From: Puniceibacterium confluentis
Lineage (GTDB): Bacteria; Pseudomonadota; Alphaproteobacteria; Rhodobacterales; Rhodobacteraceae
Assembly (NCBI RefSeq): GCF_007923445.1
Contig: NZ_VOJI01000001.1
Coordinates: 62,001-126,000, forward strand
Reading direction: 5' to 3'
DNA length: 64,000 nt
Shown here piece by piece: positions 27,544-36,732 of this stretch. Made by a program: the position numbers and the translations under genes. Position 1 is the stretch's first letter. The number at the start of each line of letters is the position of its first letter. The notes beneath the pieces are model-generated. The model was not told the origin of the DNA and searched no databases. It saw only the letters and a list, made by a program, of their open reading frames with translations.

Positions 27544-29693
27544 CTCCAGAACCTTCCCCAGGTTTTCGCCAGTTCCGGCGTGTGGTTCGTCCGCACCTGG
27601 TCATACAGCCGGTCCCGCACTTCAAGCTGGGCACCGCCATCGCGGGTCAGAGACTTGATATTCAGATTGTTGCTTTGACGCGTCGGCGTTCCAAGAGCCC
27701 AGCTGAGAGGAATGGTGAACCGCAGGCCCTTGTCGAACGAGCCTTCGCCGAAATCCTCGAAGGAGGCGTCGGTAAATGTCGCATAGGCACCGACCCGCCA
27801 GCCGTTTGCAAACTCGCGGTCGAGGCTGAGTGTCGCGCCGTAGTCGCCGGCCAGGTAACGCCCCATGTCCAGCTGACCGTGAAAGCCGTTGCCGAAATCG
27901 TAATAGGCCGAGGCATGGCCCATCGCGACGCGGTAGTCGCGCAGGTCGAGCATCTGGTCAAAGGCCCGTTGTTGCACGAGGTTCAGTTCGACCCCCAGCG
28001 CAAGGCGGCTGTTCACCGGTTTCCACAGCAATTCACCGGAAGCGCCGGCATACATCTTTTCAAGATAGCCCAGCGTCAGGCGGCTGTAGAGGTTTTCGCC
28101 CGGACGCCCGTAGAAGGTGCTGGTCAGATACTCGATCGCCGGATCGCCCTGCTTGCTGTATTCGGCATAATCGGTGCGCACCCGCGGCAGGTTCGATGTG
28201 ATCGTCCGGGTCACGGCATCCAGGTTCCCGGCAATTTTTTTCGTCACCGCGCCGGCCAGCACGAAGTTGGGCGTCACCAGATAGTTTCCGCGCAACCTCA
28301 GCCCGCCGTCCAGACGCACAGGGTTGTCGGGATCAAAGGCGCTGACCGCGACAAAGGGCGCAAGAGACCAGGTAAAGCGGGGATACAGCCCCGGTTCGAC
28401 AGCCGGAGCACGGCCAAAACCGTCCACGATCTGGCTGCGGGCCAGCATGTCGACGGCGGCGTCATTCTCGAGCGATTCCAGATCGGACCGCTTCAGGATC
28501 ACCGCCGACATCGGCATCCCGTCCTGAACCGGGACAATCACAAATTCCTCGATCGAGTCGGGCAGGGTCCGGGTCATCGCCCGCGCGGTGCGGCCAATCG
28601 CCTGAGAGGCTGCACCATAGCGCGGATTGCGCAGGCGCAGGGTCGCGCGGCGCGGCTCAAGCTTGAGCCCTTCCATCACAAGACCGTCCGTCGCCATCGT
28701 CTGGGTCAGCGACGTTCTGGCTTCGGTGGTTGTGGCCGTGTTTGCGGTCCAGCCCAGATCGTTGATGTCGGCCGGGTTGCGTACCGCCACGGGCAGGGGC
28801 GCCGTCTCGACACCGCCGGGCACCGGCGCGATTTTCGGGTTGGCGAACAGCGTCAGCTGGGCGCCGACTTCGTTTCCATAGGCGTGGTACAGCGACAGCT
28901 GCGCCCCGTTGCGGAACCGGTAGTCGATGCCATAGTTCCACGCCGAGGTCCCGTCGAACTGCCCGGTCACGCGCTCTTCGTCGTAGTTGTCCGACGAATA
29001 CTCCAGCTTGAAAGTCAGCCGATCGTTGGGGGCATAGCTGATGCCGCCAAAGCCCGCCACGTCGCCACGGAACCACTGGTCATATGTCGGAACGCCGCCC
29101 TGACCCAGAAATTGGGTGGGGCGCGTTCCCATGGTGGCAAAGGCATTGCGACTGGCAAGCCGACCCCAGCCCAGGCCACCGGTCACCCGCAGACCGGGTA
29201 CGATGTCCTTTGAAGCGACGATGTATTCGGCACCGTAAAGTCCTGTGCCGATGAAGTCCTGCAAACCGATGGTGACGGCCGGGCGATAGGCGCCTTCCGT
29301 CAGTAGCTGATAGCGCAGGTCAAAGCTGCGGTCGTAATAGACGTCGTTGACGCTGGCCACCGTGTCGAAATTGTCGATCGCGGAATATCGGAAGCTGCCC
29401 GACAGCCGCGGCGTGATCTGGAATGACAGGGTCGTGCGGGTATTGTCGCCAAATTTCGAAACGGTCGCGCCAAGCGTCGCGTCCGGGGCGGCATCGGCGG
29501 TGGGCATGTCCACCAGACCCGGCGAGCCGTAAAGGTTGTACCCCGGGATCGGCTGCGCGCCTGACGACAGCGGCACGGTGATCATCGCCGCACCCAGCAG
29601 CAAAGCGGCCTTGCGCGTCAGGGCGCCACGGCCCTTGACGCCGCCTGTCATCCTCGGTCCGGTCAGGGTCATTTTCGCGTCCATCCAGATCAT
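27540..29693 (-). CDS. yjbH: YjbH-like exopolysaccharide outer-membrane beta-barrel protein
   Basis: YjbH/GfcD proteins are large outer-membrane proteins linked to exopolysaccharide secretion. After a signal sequence (LTRKAALLLGAAMITVPLSS) comes the typical NLYGSPGLVDMPTADAAPDA, then alternating beta-strand sequence through to the C-terminal barrel. The start is unsure: ATG 29693 (MIWMDAKM) follows GCGGAAC, ATG 29672 gives a shorter signal region, and the frame is open to 29777. It is translationally coupled to yjbF and divergent from motB. Confidence 0.85.
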   Translation of the reverse strand: MIWMDAKMTLTGPRMTGGVKGRGALTRKAALLLGAAMITVPLSSGAQPIPGYNLYGSPGLVDMPTADAAPDATLGATVSKFGDNTRTTLSFQITPRLSGSFRYSAIDNFDTVASVNDVYYDRSFDLRYQLLTEGAYRPAVTIGLQDFIGTGLYGAEYIVASKDIVPGLRVTGGLGWGRLASRNAFATMGTRPTQFLGQGGVPTYDQWFRGDVAGFGGISYAPNDRLTFKLEYSSDNYDEERVTGQFDGTSAWNYGIDYRFRNGAQLSLYHAYGNEVGAQLTLFANPKIAPVPGGVETAPLPVAVRNPADINDLGWTANTATTTEARTSLTQTMATDGLVMEGLKLEPRRATLRLRNPRYGAASQAIGRTARAMTRTLPDSIEEFVIVPVQDGMPMSAVILKRSDLESLENDAAVDMLARSQIVDGFGRAPAVEPGLYPRFTWSLAPFVAVSAFDPDNPVRLDGGLRLRGNYLVTPNFVLAGAVTKKIAGNLDAVTRTITSNLPRVRTDYAEYSKQGDPAIEYLTSTFYGRPGENLYSRLTLGYLEKMYAGASGELLWKPVNSRLALGVELNLVQQRAFDQMLDLRDYRVAMGHASAYYDFGNGFHGQLDMGRYLAGDYGATLSLDREFANGWRVGAYATFTDASFEDFGEGSFDKGLRFTIPLSWALGTPTRQSNNLNIKSLTRDGGAQLEVRDRLYDQVRTNHTPELAKTWGRFWR

Positions 29694-29816
29694 CAGCCGT
29701 TCCGCCTTTGCTAGTTCACTTGCATCAGGCTGTCTATCCGCCACACAAATTGTCCGGCCTCTGTGGGATATAGACAACGTCCCGGTCGGCGGAGATTCAC
29801 CGGACAGTTTTAATTG

Positions 29817-29832
29817 TTAAGCCGACGGTAAC
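29817..29832. promoter_or_regulatory. CtrA-like box between yjbH and motB
   Basis: TTAA-N7-GTAAC (29817-29820, 29828-29832) has one mismatch to TTAA-N7-TTAAC. A further TTAA lies at 29810-29813. It lies about 50 bp upstream of motB and 124 bp upstream of the chosen yjbH start. Confidence 0.45.
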
Positions 29833-29880
29833 ATCCCGACTGCTACCCCTGTTTCCGGGTGAGTATGGAAGGTGGTGGAG

Positions 29881-30720
29881 ATGGGTGCCGACAGCAATGT
29901 CGCGCCAGTCATCATCAAGAAGAAAAAGATCATCGCAGGCGGCGGGCACCATGGCGGTGCCTGGAAGGTTGCGTATGCAGACTTCGTGACTGCAATGATG
30001 GCCTTTTTCATGTTGATGTGGCTGCTGAACGCGACAACGGAAAAACAGAAAAAAGGTATCGCGGATTACTTTTCGCCGACGATCGCGATCAGTCGCGTCT
30101 CGGGAGGCGGCGACGGCAGTCTGGGTGGAGCCTCGGTCTTTTCCGAGAACACCTTGCCAAAAATGGGCACCGGAGCGACCAGCCTGCGACCGACGGAATC
30201 CGACAGGGCGCGCGGATCGGGCATGCGGGGCGCGCAGGCTGACGGCGAGTCGGCAGAAGACGAGGTATTCAGGGAAGTCGAGCAGTTGCTCATGGGCCGC
30301 GGCGGCGAAAGCATGGTTGCCGATCCGCTGTTGCAGCACATCGAAACCCGCGTGACCGACGAAGGGCTGGTTGTCGAAATATTCGAGGCCGCGGATGCGC
30401 GGCTGTTTGACGATGCGGGCCAGCCGACCGAGCTGTTGCGACAGTTCTCGGGCGTGGTTCTGCGGGTATCGGGCCTGGTGTCCAATCCACTTGCCATCGA
30501 GGCGCATGTGCGCGCGGCGCCGATCGTTCTGCTGCGCGACAGGGCCTGGGAGGTGTCTGCCGAGCGGGCGGGTCTGATGCGCGATCTTCTGCGCGAACAG
30601 GGGATGCCTTCGGCGCGGTTCAGTCGCGTCACCGCCCATGCCGACCGCGAACCGGTCACACGCGACAGGATGGATTTTCGAAACAGCCGGATCGAAGTGA
30701 TCTATCTGCGCCGCCTCTGA
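29881..30720 (+). CDS. motB: Flagellar motor stator protein MotB
   Basis: MotB forms the proton-driven stator with MotA and anchors it to peptidoglycan. The 279-residue protein has a basic N-terminus (IIKKKKI), the single membrane helix with the critical aspartate in YADFVTAMM (D34), a periplasmic linker and a C-terminal OmpA-like peptidoglycan-binding domain (LVVEIFEAADARLFDD; RAGLMRDLL; NSRIEVIYLRR). ATG 29881 is preceded by GGAAGG; GTG codons at 29872 and 29875 are less likely. It is separated from motA by about 5 kb of flagellar genes. Confidence 0.93.
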   Translation: MGADSNVAPVIIKKKKIIAGGGHHGGAWKVAYADFVTAMMAFFMLMWLLNATTEKQKKGIADYFSPTIAISRVSGGGDGSLGGASVFSENTLPKMGTGATSLRPTESDRARGSGMRGAQADGESAEDEVFREVEQLLMGRGGESMVADPLLQHIETRVTDEGLVVEIFEAADARLFDDAGQPTELLRQFSGVVLRVSGLVSNPLAIEAHVRAAPIVLLRDRAWEVSAERAGLMRDLLREQGMPSARFSRVTAHADREPVTRDRMDFRNSRIEVIYLRRL

Positions 30721-30757
30721 CCGCTGCCACCGGCTGCAATGGATTGGATTTTATCTG

Positions 30758-30772
30758 TTAGCGGCACGTTAA
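30758..30772. promoter_or_regulatory. CtrA-like box upstream of flgE
   Basis: TTAG-N7-TTAA (30758-30761, 30769-30772) has one mismatch to the CtrA consensus and lies 56 bp upstream of the flgE ATG. Confidence 0.45.
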
Positions 30773-30828
30773 GCTGCCGCGCGTATTTGTGTCGATGACA
30801 GTTGCAGATACAGCAGAAAGGCGTGTCC

Positions 30829-32130
30829 ATGACGATCTCTTCTTCCCTGAATGCCGGTGTGGCGGGTCTGGCTTCGAATGCCAGCCGACTCGCAACGATT
30901 TCGGACAATATCGCGAATTCGGCAACCTACGGGTACAAGCGCGTCGAAACGGATTTTGAATCGATGGTGACGGCGTCTACCGGCGGGAATTACGCCGCGG
31001 GCGGCGTGCGCACCCAATCGCGCCGGATGATCGATCAGGGCGGCTCACTGGTCGCGACCAGCAATGCAACCGATCTCGCGGTCCGCGGCCGCGGCTTTCT
31101 GCCGGTTGCCAACGTCGCCGAAGTCTCCAATGGCAATGGTGAGCCGACCATGATGCTGACCACGACCGGTTCGTTCCGGACCGATTCCGACGGCTATCTG
31201 GTTTCGGACTCCGGCATGGTTCTGATGGGTTGGCCCGCCACGGCCGACGGCGTGATCCCGGTGTTTCCGCGGGATACGAGCGACGGATTGAGCCCGGTCA
31301 GAATCTTTGCCAACCAGCTGTCCGGTGAGCCGACGACCGAGATGGCCATGGGCGTCAATCTGCCTGCGACAGAAACATATTTCGACGCGTCCGGTGACTC
31401 GTTGGACCTGTCGGTCGAATACTACGACAACCTGGGTGTGTCCGAAAACATCAACGCGACCTTCACGCCCACCATTCCCGCTGCCGGTTCGTCCAACACG
31501 TGGACCATGGTGCTCACTGACACGGCGCAGCCTGGAGTGGTGATCGGCGAATACGAAATGACGTTCGACAATTCGCGTTCGGCCGGAGGCACATTGTCAT
31601 CGGTAACCACCACCACGGGTGGGGCATATGACCCGGCAACAGGCACCATCATCGTCGATGTCGCCAGCGGTCCGATCGAGATCGTGATCGGGACACCCGG
31701 CGCCAGTGACGGCCTGACTCAGTTGTCGGACAGTTTTGCGCCGCTCAACATCACCAAAGATGGCTCACCCGTCGGCAATATGACCTCTGTCGAGATCGAC
31801 GAACAAGGCATGGTCAAAGCCTATTTCGACACCGGCTTCACCCGGACCATCTTTCAGGTGCCCCTGGTCGACCTGCCGAATCCAAACGGGCTTTATGCTC
31901 TGGACAGCCAGGTCTTCCTGCCGTCTCCCGACAGTGGCAGCTTTTTCCTTTGGGATGCCACGGATGGACCCTCCGGTGACATCGTCTCGTTTGCGCGTGA
32001 GGAATCGACCACGGACGTGGCTGGCGAACTGACGGACCTTATCCAGACGCAGCGCGCCTATTCCTCGAACGCCAAAGTCATCCAGACCGTGGACGAGATG
32101 TTGCAGGAAACAACCAACATCAAACGCTGA
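30829..32130 (+). CDS. flgE: Flagellar hook protein FlgE
   Basis: FlgE builds the flexible hook. The 433-residue protein begins MTISSSLNAGVAGLASNASRL, continues with ISDNIANSATYGYKR (the conserved rod/hook N-terminal motif) and VRGRGFL, and ends with the coiled-coil VAGELTDLIQTQRAYSSNAK and VIQTVDEMLQ shared by axial proteins. The ATG at 30829 follows AAAGG. flgK follows at 50 bp. Confidence 0.95.
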   Translation: MTISSSLNAGVAGLASNASRLATISDNIANSATYGYKRVETDFESMVTASTGGNYAAGGVRTQSRRMIDQGGSLVATSNATDLAVRGRGFLPVANVAEVSNGNGEPTMMLTTTGSFRTDSDGYLVSDSGMVLMGWPATADGVIPVFPRDTSDGLSPVRIFANQLSGEPTTEMAMGVNLPATETYFDASGDSLDLSVEYYDNLGVSENINATFTPTIPAAGSSNTWTMVLTDTAQPGVVIGEYEMTFDNSRSAGGTLSSVTTTTGGAYDPATGTIIVDVASGPIEIVIGTPGASDGLTQLSDSFAPLNITKDGSPVGNMTSVEIDEQGMVKAYFDTGFTRTIFQVPLVDLPNPNGLYALDSQVFLPSPDSGSFFLWDATDGPSGDIVSFAREESTTDVAGELTDLIQTQRAYSSNAKVIQTVDEMLQETTNIKR

Positions 32131-32180
32131 CGCGGCCTGACTTCGCCTGAACCGGCCTTGACGAAATAAAGGAAACCGCC

Positions 32181-33626
32181 ATGTCCCTTTCCGGAGCCCT
32201 GTCCAATGCCCTCAGCGGCCTCACCGCAAATGCACGCGCTGCCAGCGTCGTGTCGTCGAACATTTCGAATGCTCAGACTGACGGATATGGTCGCCGGGAA
32301 CTTGCGATTTCCACCAGCACCCTGAGCTCTGGCGGTGTCAGGGTCGACGGGGTCCGCCGACACGTCAACCCGGTTGTTCTGGGTGATCGTCGTCTGTCCG
32401 ATGCAGAAACCGCGATGAGCAAAACGCTGCAGGACTTCGCGGTCCGAATGGAACTGTTGGTCGGCGAACCCACGGATTCCGGCTCGCTGAGCGGGCGCAT
32501 GGCGGCCTTTGAAAACGCGCTGATCACCGCCGCCAGCAATCCGGCCTCTGCGCAACGCCTGAATTCGGTGTCCGCGGCGGCGGAGGATCTGGCCGCAACC
32601 TTCAACGGTCTGTCCGCGGGTCTGCAGAATGCACGGCAAGATGCGGACAGGGCGATCCATTTTCAGGTGGACAAGCTGAATGAAACATTGGCGCAGGTCG
32701 AAAAACTCAACAACCGGATCATGAGCGCTGCGCGGCTGGGCCGGGATGCCTCGTCCCTCATGGACCAACGGCAGAAGGCCATCGATACAATCGCCGAGGC
32801 GATACCGCTCCGCAGTGTCGCGCGCGACAACGGCGGAGTGGCGCTTTTTTCCACGGGGGGCGTTGCGTTGCTGGACGGACGCGCCGCCACGCTGGCCTTT
32901 GCGCCGACGCCCATCATCCTGCCGCACATGACGCAGGAAAACGGGTTGCTGTCTGGGCTCTCGATCAACGGCAAGTCAGTGAACATGTCCGTCAATGGCC
33001 CCATGTCAGGCGGCTCGCTCGGCGCTCGGTTTCAGGTCCGTGACCAGGAGACGGTCCTGCTTCAGGCCCAGTTGGACGGTGTCGCCCGCGACGTCATTGA
33101 GCGGTTGGGGCCCGGCGGGCCGGACAGCAGTATTGCCGTGTCCGACCCGGGGCTCTTCATGGACGCCGGATCGGCCTTTCTTGCGACCGAGGAAATCGGC
33201 ATTTCCGGCCGGATCACGCTCAACCCGCTTGCCGCCCGCGACGGCGGCGAAACCTGGCGTCTGCGCGACGGTCTGGGGGCAGCCGGACCAGGGGAGGTCG
33301 GCCAGGCCGGACTGCTCAACGCACTTTATGCCACGCTGACGGATGCGGTCCTGCCGTCGTCCGCAAGCCTTGCACCCACGTCTCAGAGTGTGGCGGAACG
33401 TGCGTCGGACTGGTCTTCAGCCATTGGCGCGTTTCGCGTCCGGCAGGATGCGCAGCTGTCCTTTGCACAGGCGCAGAACGTTGCTCTCAGCGAGCTGGTT
33501 CTCGCCGAAGGCGTCGATTCAGATCAGGAACTGCAGTTCCTGATCCTGCTTGAGCAGAGTTTTCAGGCCAACGCAAAGGTCATGACGACCGTGGACGACA
33601 TGATCCAGACAGTTCTGGCGATTTAA
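32181..33626 (+). CDS. flgK: Flagellar hook-associated protein 1 FlgK
   Basis: FlgK joins hook to filament. The 481-residue protein starts MSLSGALSNALSGLTANARAA and SSNISNAQTDGYGRREL, and ends with the axial motif LQFLILLEQSFQANAKVMTTVDDMIQTVL. The central domain is variable, as expected. AAAGGAAA precedes the ATG. flgL begins 10 bp downstream. Confidence 0.94.
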   Translation: MSLSGALSNALSGLTANARAASVVSSNISNAQTDGYGRRELAISTSTLSSGGVRVDGVRRHVNPVVLGDRRLSDAETAMSKTLQDFAVRMELLVGEPTDSGSLSGRMAAFENALITAASNPASAQRLNSVSAAAEDLAATFNGLSAGLQNARQDADRAIHFQVDKLNETLAQVEKLNNRIMSAARLGRDASSLMDQRQKAIDTIAEAIPLRSVARDNGGVALFSTGGVALLDGRAATLAFAPTPIILPHMTQENGLLSGLSINGKSVNMSVNGPMSGGSLGARFQVRDQETVLLQAQLDGVARDVIERLGPGGPDSSIAVSDPGLFMDAGSAFLATEEIGISGRITLNPLAARDGGETWRLRDGLGAAGPGEVGQAGLLNALYATLTDAVLPSSASLAPTSQSVAERASDWSSAIGAFRVRQDAQLSFAQAQNVALSELVLAEGVDSDQELQFLILLEQSFQANAKVMTTVDDMIQTVLAI

Positions 33627-33636
33627 GGAGAGCCCG

Positions 33637-34641
33637 ATGCAATCCATTGGTGACATGGCGCAGTCGCTCGTAATGCGTCTCAATCAGACCAGGCTGCGGG
33701 ATCAGATCGGTCAACTGGGAGTCGAGATTTCCACCGGTGTGGCGCGGGACAAGGCCGCGCATCTTGGAGGTGATCTGACAGTTCTCGCAACGCTGGACCG
33801 TTCTCTGAAGTCACTGGACAGCTTTCGGATCGCCACTGCCGAAGCGACCTACCTCGCGGAAGTGATGCAATCGGCCTTGGGGCAGGTGCAGGGACGGATC
33901 GAGGAATTGTCGCCCCGGATGCTGCAATCGGAAATGGTGGTTTCAGAGCATCTTCGCAATTCCCTGGCAGAAGATGCCCGAGCCACACTTGTCGCGACCC
34001 TGTCAAACCTGAATTCGACCGCGGCAGGCCGCTCGGTTTTCGGCGGCGTGGCGACCGACCGGGCCGCGGTCGCGGATGCGACGACAATTCTGGACGCATT
34101 GCGCGCCGAACTGGCCGGCGAAATCACAGTGGCCGGGGTCGAGGCCAGGCTGGACGCCTGGTTTGAGACGCCGGGTGGCGGGTTCGACACTGTCGCCTAT
34201 ACCGGATCGACAACCGATGTTGCAGACACCCGCCTCAGTTCCAGCGACAGTGCGAAACTGAATGTACGCGCCGATGACCCGGTCTTCCGCAACATGATCA
34301 AGGCACTGTCTTTCGCGGCGCTCAGCCACGATGCCGCTCTGGCTTTTCCGCCTGATCTGAAGTCCGATATGCTGAAGTCGGCTGGATTGCAGTTGCAGAC
34401 CGCACTGGTCCCATTGACCGACCTGAGGTCTGGTGTGGGCACGCTTCAGGCTCGTATCGAAGAAACCGAGACCCGCAATGCCACGGAAGGCACAGCGACC
34501 GAGCTGGCCCGCCTGAAACTGATTGGTGTGGATCAGTACGACACGGCGGTTCGCCTGCAGGACGCGCAAGTACAGCTGGAGGCATTGTATGCGGTGACGG
34601 CCCGGGCAGCCCGGATGTCGTTTGCAGAGTTCATGCGATGA
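33637..34641 (+). CDS. flgL: Flagellar hook-associated protein 3 FlgL
   Basis: FlgL is the second hook-filament junction protein, with flagellin-like ends. The 334-residue protein has coiled-coil termini (LVMRLNQTRLRDQIGQLGVEISTG; LKLIGVDQYDTAVRLQDAQVQLEALYAVTARAAR, in part) and NSTAAGRSVFGG, a flagellin-like turn. AGGAG precedes the ATG, and the stop overlaps the flgI ATG by ATGA. Confidence 0.92.
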   Translation: MQSIGDMAQSLVMRLNQTRLRDQIGQLGVEISTGVARDKAAHLGGDLTVLATLDRSLKSLDSFRIATAEATYLAEVMQSALGQVQGRIEELSPRMLQSEMVVSEHLRNSLAEDARATLVATLSNLNSTAAGRSVFGGVATDRAAVADATTILDALRAELAGEITVAGVEARLDAWFETPGGGFDTVAYTGSTTDVADTRLSSSDSAKLNVRADDPVFRNMIKALSFAALSHDAALAFPPDLKSDMLKSAGLQLQTALVPLTDLRSGVGTLQARIEETETRNATEGTATELARLKLIGVDQYDTAVRLQDAQVQLEALYAVTARAARMSFAEFMR

Positions 34642-35753
34642 GCGGGCTGCTGCGACGTCTCCTGCTTGTGACATTTGCTTTTGTTGTTCTGGCTTCGCAG
34701 GCAATGTCGCAAAATGTGAGGATCAAGGACCTGGTCGAGTTTGACGGTGTCCGTTCCAACGATCTGGTGGGCTACGGCCTGGTTGTCGGCCTGAACGGCA
34801 CCGGCGACGGACTGCGCAATTCACCGTTTACCGAAGAAATCATGTCCAACATTCTCGAGAGGCTGGGTGTGAACATCTCGGGTGAGCAATTCCGCCCCAA
34901 GAATGTCGCAGCGGTCTTTGTCACCGGGCGTCTGCCGCCGTTTGCCCGTGCGGGTGGACAGATCGATGTGACGGTATCCGCCATTGGTGACGCAAAAAGC
35001 CTGCTGGGCGGGACGCTGATCATGACGCCGCTCAATGCCGCGGATGGTCAGATCTTCGCTGTGGCCCAAGGCACGATCATTGCCGGCGGGGTCGAGGCGA
35101 CCGGCGCGGCTGCCTCTGTCGTCCAGGGGGTTCCGACATCCGGCGTCATTCCGGCGGGAGCCCGGATCGAACGCGAAGTCGACTTTGATTTCACCGAACT
35201 TTCATCGCTGCGGCTGGCACTCCGTGAACCGGACTTCACCACGGCGGCCCGGATCGAAACGGTCATAAACCGACAATTCGGCCGTGCATCGGCCGTGATG
35301 CTGGATTCAGGTACGGTAAGCGTGGACCTGACCAGGTCGGGGGCAAGATCGCCCGCCCATGCCGTGGTCGCGATCGAGAACCTTCCGGTAGAACCCGAGC
35401 GGCGGGCGCGGGTGGTCGTGGACCAACGCTCGGGCACCATCGTTATGGGAGAGGACGTGCGCATCTCGCGGGTGGCGGTCTCGCAGGGCAATCTGACCCT
35501 GCGGATCCAGGAGGCGCCGATTGCGGTTCAGCCGAACCCGTTTTCCGAAGGCGCAACGGTGATCGTTCCGCGGACCGAAACCGGCATCATAGAGGAACAG
35601 GGCATCGGCCTGGCCGAAGTTCCCGCCGGCACCACCCTGTCGAAGGTCATCGCTGGCCTCAACGCATTGGGCGTTTCACCCCGCGACATGATCGACATCC
35701 TCAAGAGCATCAAGGCAGCCGGAGCGCTGCATGCGGAATTTGTGGTGATGTAG
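34638..35753 (+). CDS. flgI: Flagellar P-ring protein FlgI
   Basis: FlgI forms the P-ring around the rod in the periplasm. The 371-residue protein has a signal sequence (LLLVTFAFVVLASQAMS), then the highly conserved RIKDLVEFDGVRSNDLVGYG and LVVGLNGTGDG, and ends LNALGVSPRDMIDILKSIKAAGALHAE. It is translationally coupled to flgL and closes the flgE-flgK-flgL-flgI group. Confidence 0.96.
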   Translation: MSGLLRRLLLVTFAFVVLASQAMSQNVRIKDLVEFDGVRSNDLVGYGLVVGLNGTGDGLRNSPFTEEIMSNILERLGVNISGEQFRPKNVAAVFVTGRLPPFARAGGQIDVTVSAIGDAKSLLGGTLIMTPLNAADGQIFAVAQGTIIAGGVEATGAAASVVQGVPTSGVIPAGARIEREVDFDFTELSSLRLALREPDFTTAARIETVINRQFGRASAVMLDSGTVSVDLTRSGARSPAHAVVAIENLPVEPERRARVVVDQRSGTIVMGEDVRISRVAVSQGNLTLRIQEAPIAVQPNPFSEGATVIVPRTETGIIEEQGIGLAEVPAGTTLSKVIAGLNALGVSPRDMIDILKSIKAAGALHAEFVVM

Positions 35754-35862
35754 ACAACCCGGCTTCTGGCGGTCGGGCGGGAACCGGATCGAAACTGTAT
35801 CGCAGGGGCGCACTCTTAACGCGGCATGACACCACCCTGGTGTCTCTCAACGGAGCTTGGAC

Positions 35863-36732
35863 ATGCTTGGAATTATCGGCATCGTTGTAATTTTCGGGAT
35901 GGTTTTCGGAGGCTACCTGCTGGCCGGCGGCAAGATGACCATCATCCTGAAATCTCTGCCGTTCGAGATAATGATCATCTGCGGAGCCGCAGTCGGCGCC
36001 TTTCTTATCGGCAATGATATGAGCGCCGTGAAACACACATGCAGAGATATGGCGAAAGTCTTCAAGGGTCCAAAGTGGAAGCACGATGATTACCGCGATC
36101 TGCTTTGCCTGCTGTTCGAACTCGTGCGGTTGGCGCGCAGCAGCCCGGTCGCTGTCGAAGAACATGTTGAAAACCCCAAAGAGTCTTCGATCTTTGGGAG
36201 ATACCCAAAGATTCAGAGCGACCGTGAGGCGGTCGAGCTTATCTGCGACACGCTGCGGTCGGTCTCCATGAACTACGACGACCCGCATCAGGTGGAGGAA
36301 GTGCTGGAAAAGCGGATGGAGGCCACTCTCAACCATGCGCTGCATTCAAGTCATGCCCTGCAGACAGTCGCGGATGGCCTGCCCGCGCTTGGCATCGTCG
36401 CGGCAGTTCTGGGCGTTATCAAGACCATGGGCTCGATCGACCAGCCTCCCGAAGTGCTGGGAAAACTCATCGGTGGCGCGCTGGTCGGCACGTTTCTGGG
36501 CGTTTTCCTTGCTTATGGGCTGGTTGCCCCGTTTGCGAGCAAGGTGAAGGCGGTGGTCGAAGAGGACAGTCATTTCTATCAGCTGATCCGCGAAGTTCTG
36601 GTGGCGAATCTTTACAACCATTCCACCAACATCTGCATCGAGGTCGGGCGGCAGAACACGCCGGCACATTGCCGTCCCAGTTTCGTGGATCTCGAAGAGG
36701 CGCTTAAGGCTGTCAAACAGGAGGCCGCATGA
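35863..36732 (+). CDS. motA: Flagellar motor stator protein MotA
   Basis: MotA is the proton-channel partner of MotB. The 289-residue protein has membrane helices near the N-terminus (LGIIGIVVIFGMVFGGYLLAGG; IMIICGAAVGAFLIG) and a second pair near residues 175-230 (LPALGIVAAVLGVIKTMG; IGGALVGTFLGVFLAYGLV) separated by the charged cytoplasmic loop that meets the rotor. ATG 35863 follows CGGAG at seven-base spacing. A lone TTAAC half-site is upstream. The stop overlaps the next gene by ATGA. Confidence 0.95.
   Translation: MLGIIGIVVIFGMVFGGYLLAGGKMTIILKSLPFEIMIICGAAVGAFLIGNDMSAVKHTCRDMAKVFKGPKWKHDDYRDLLCLLFELVRLARSSPVAVEEHVENPKESSIFGRYPKIQSDREAVELICDTLRSVSMNYDDPHQVEEVLEKRMEATLNHALHSSHALQTVADGLPALGIVAAVLGVIKTMGSIDQPPEVLGKLIGGALVGTFLGVFLAYGLVAPFASKVKAVVEEDSHFYQLIREVLVANLYNHSTNICIEVGRQNTPAHCRPSFVDLEEALKAVKQEAA

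Noticed and set aside
27495-29213. 572-codon rightward open frame
   Set aside because: Antisense to yjbH in GC-rich DNA; composition is His/Arg/Gln-rich with no family likeness, typical of a shadow frame.
35814-35818. CtrA half-site upstream of motA
   Set aside because: A single TTAAC without a second arm at N7 spacing is too common to call.
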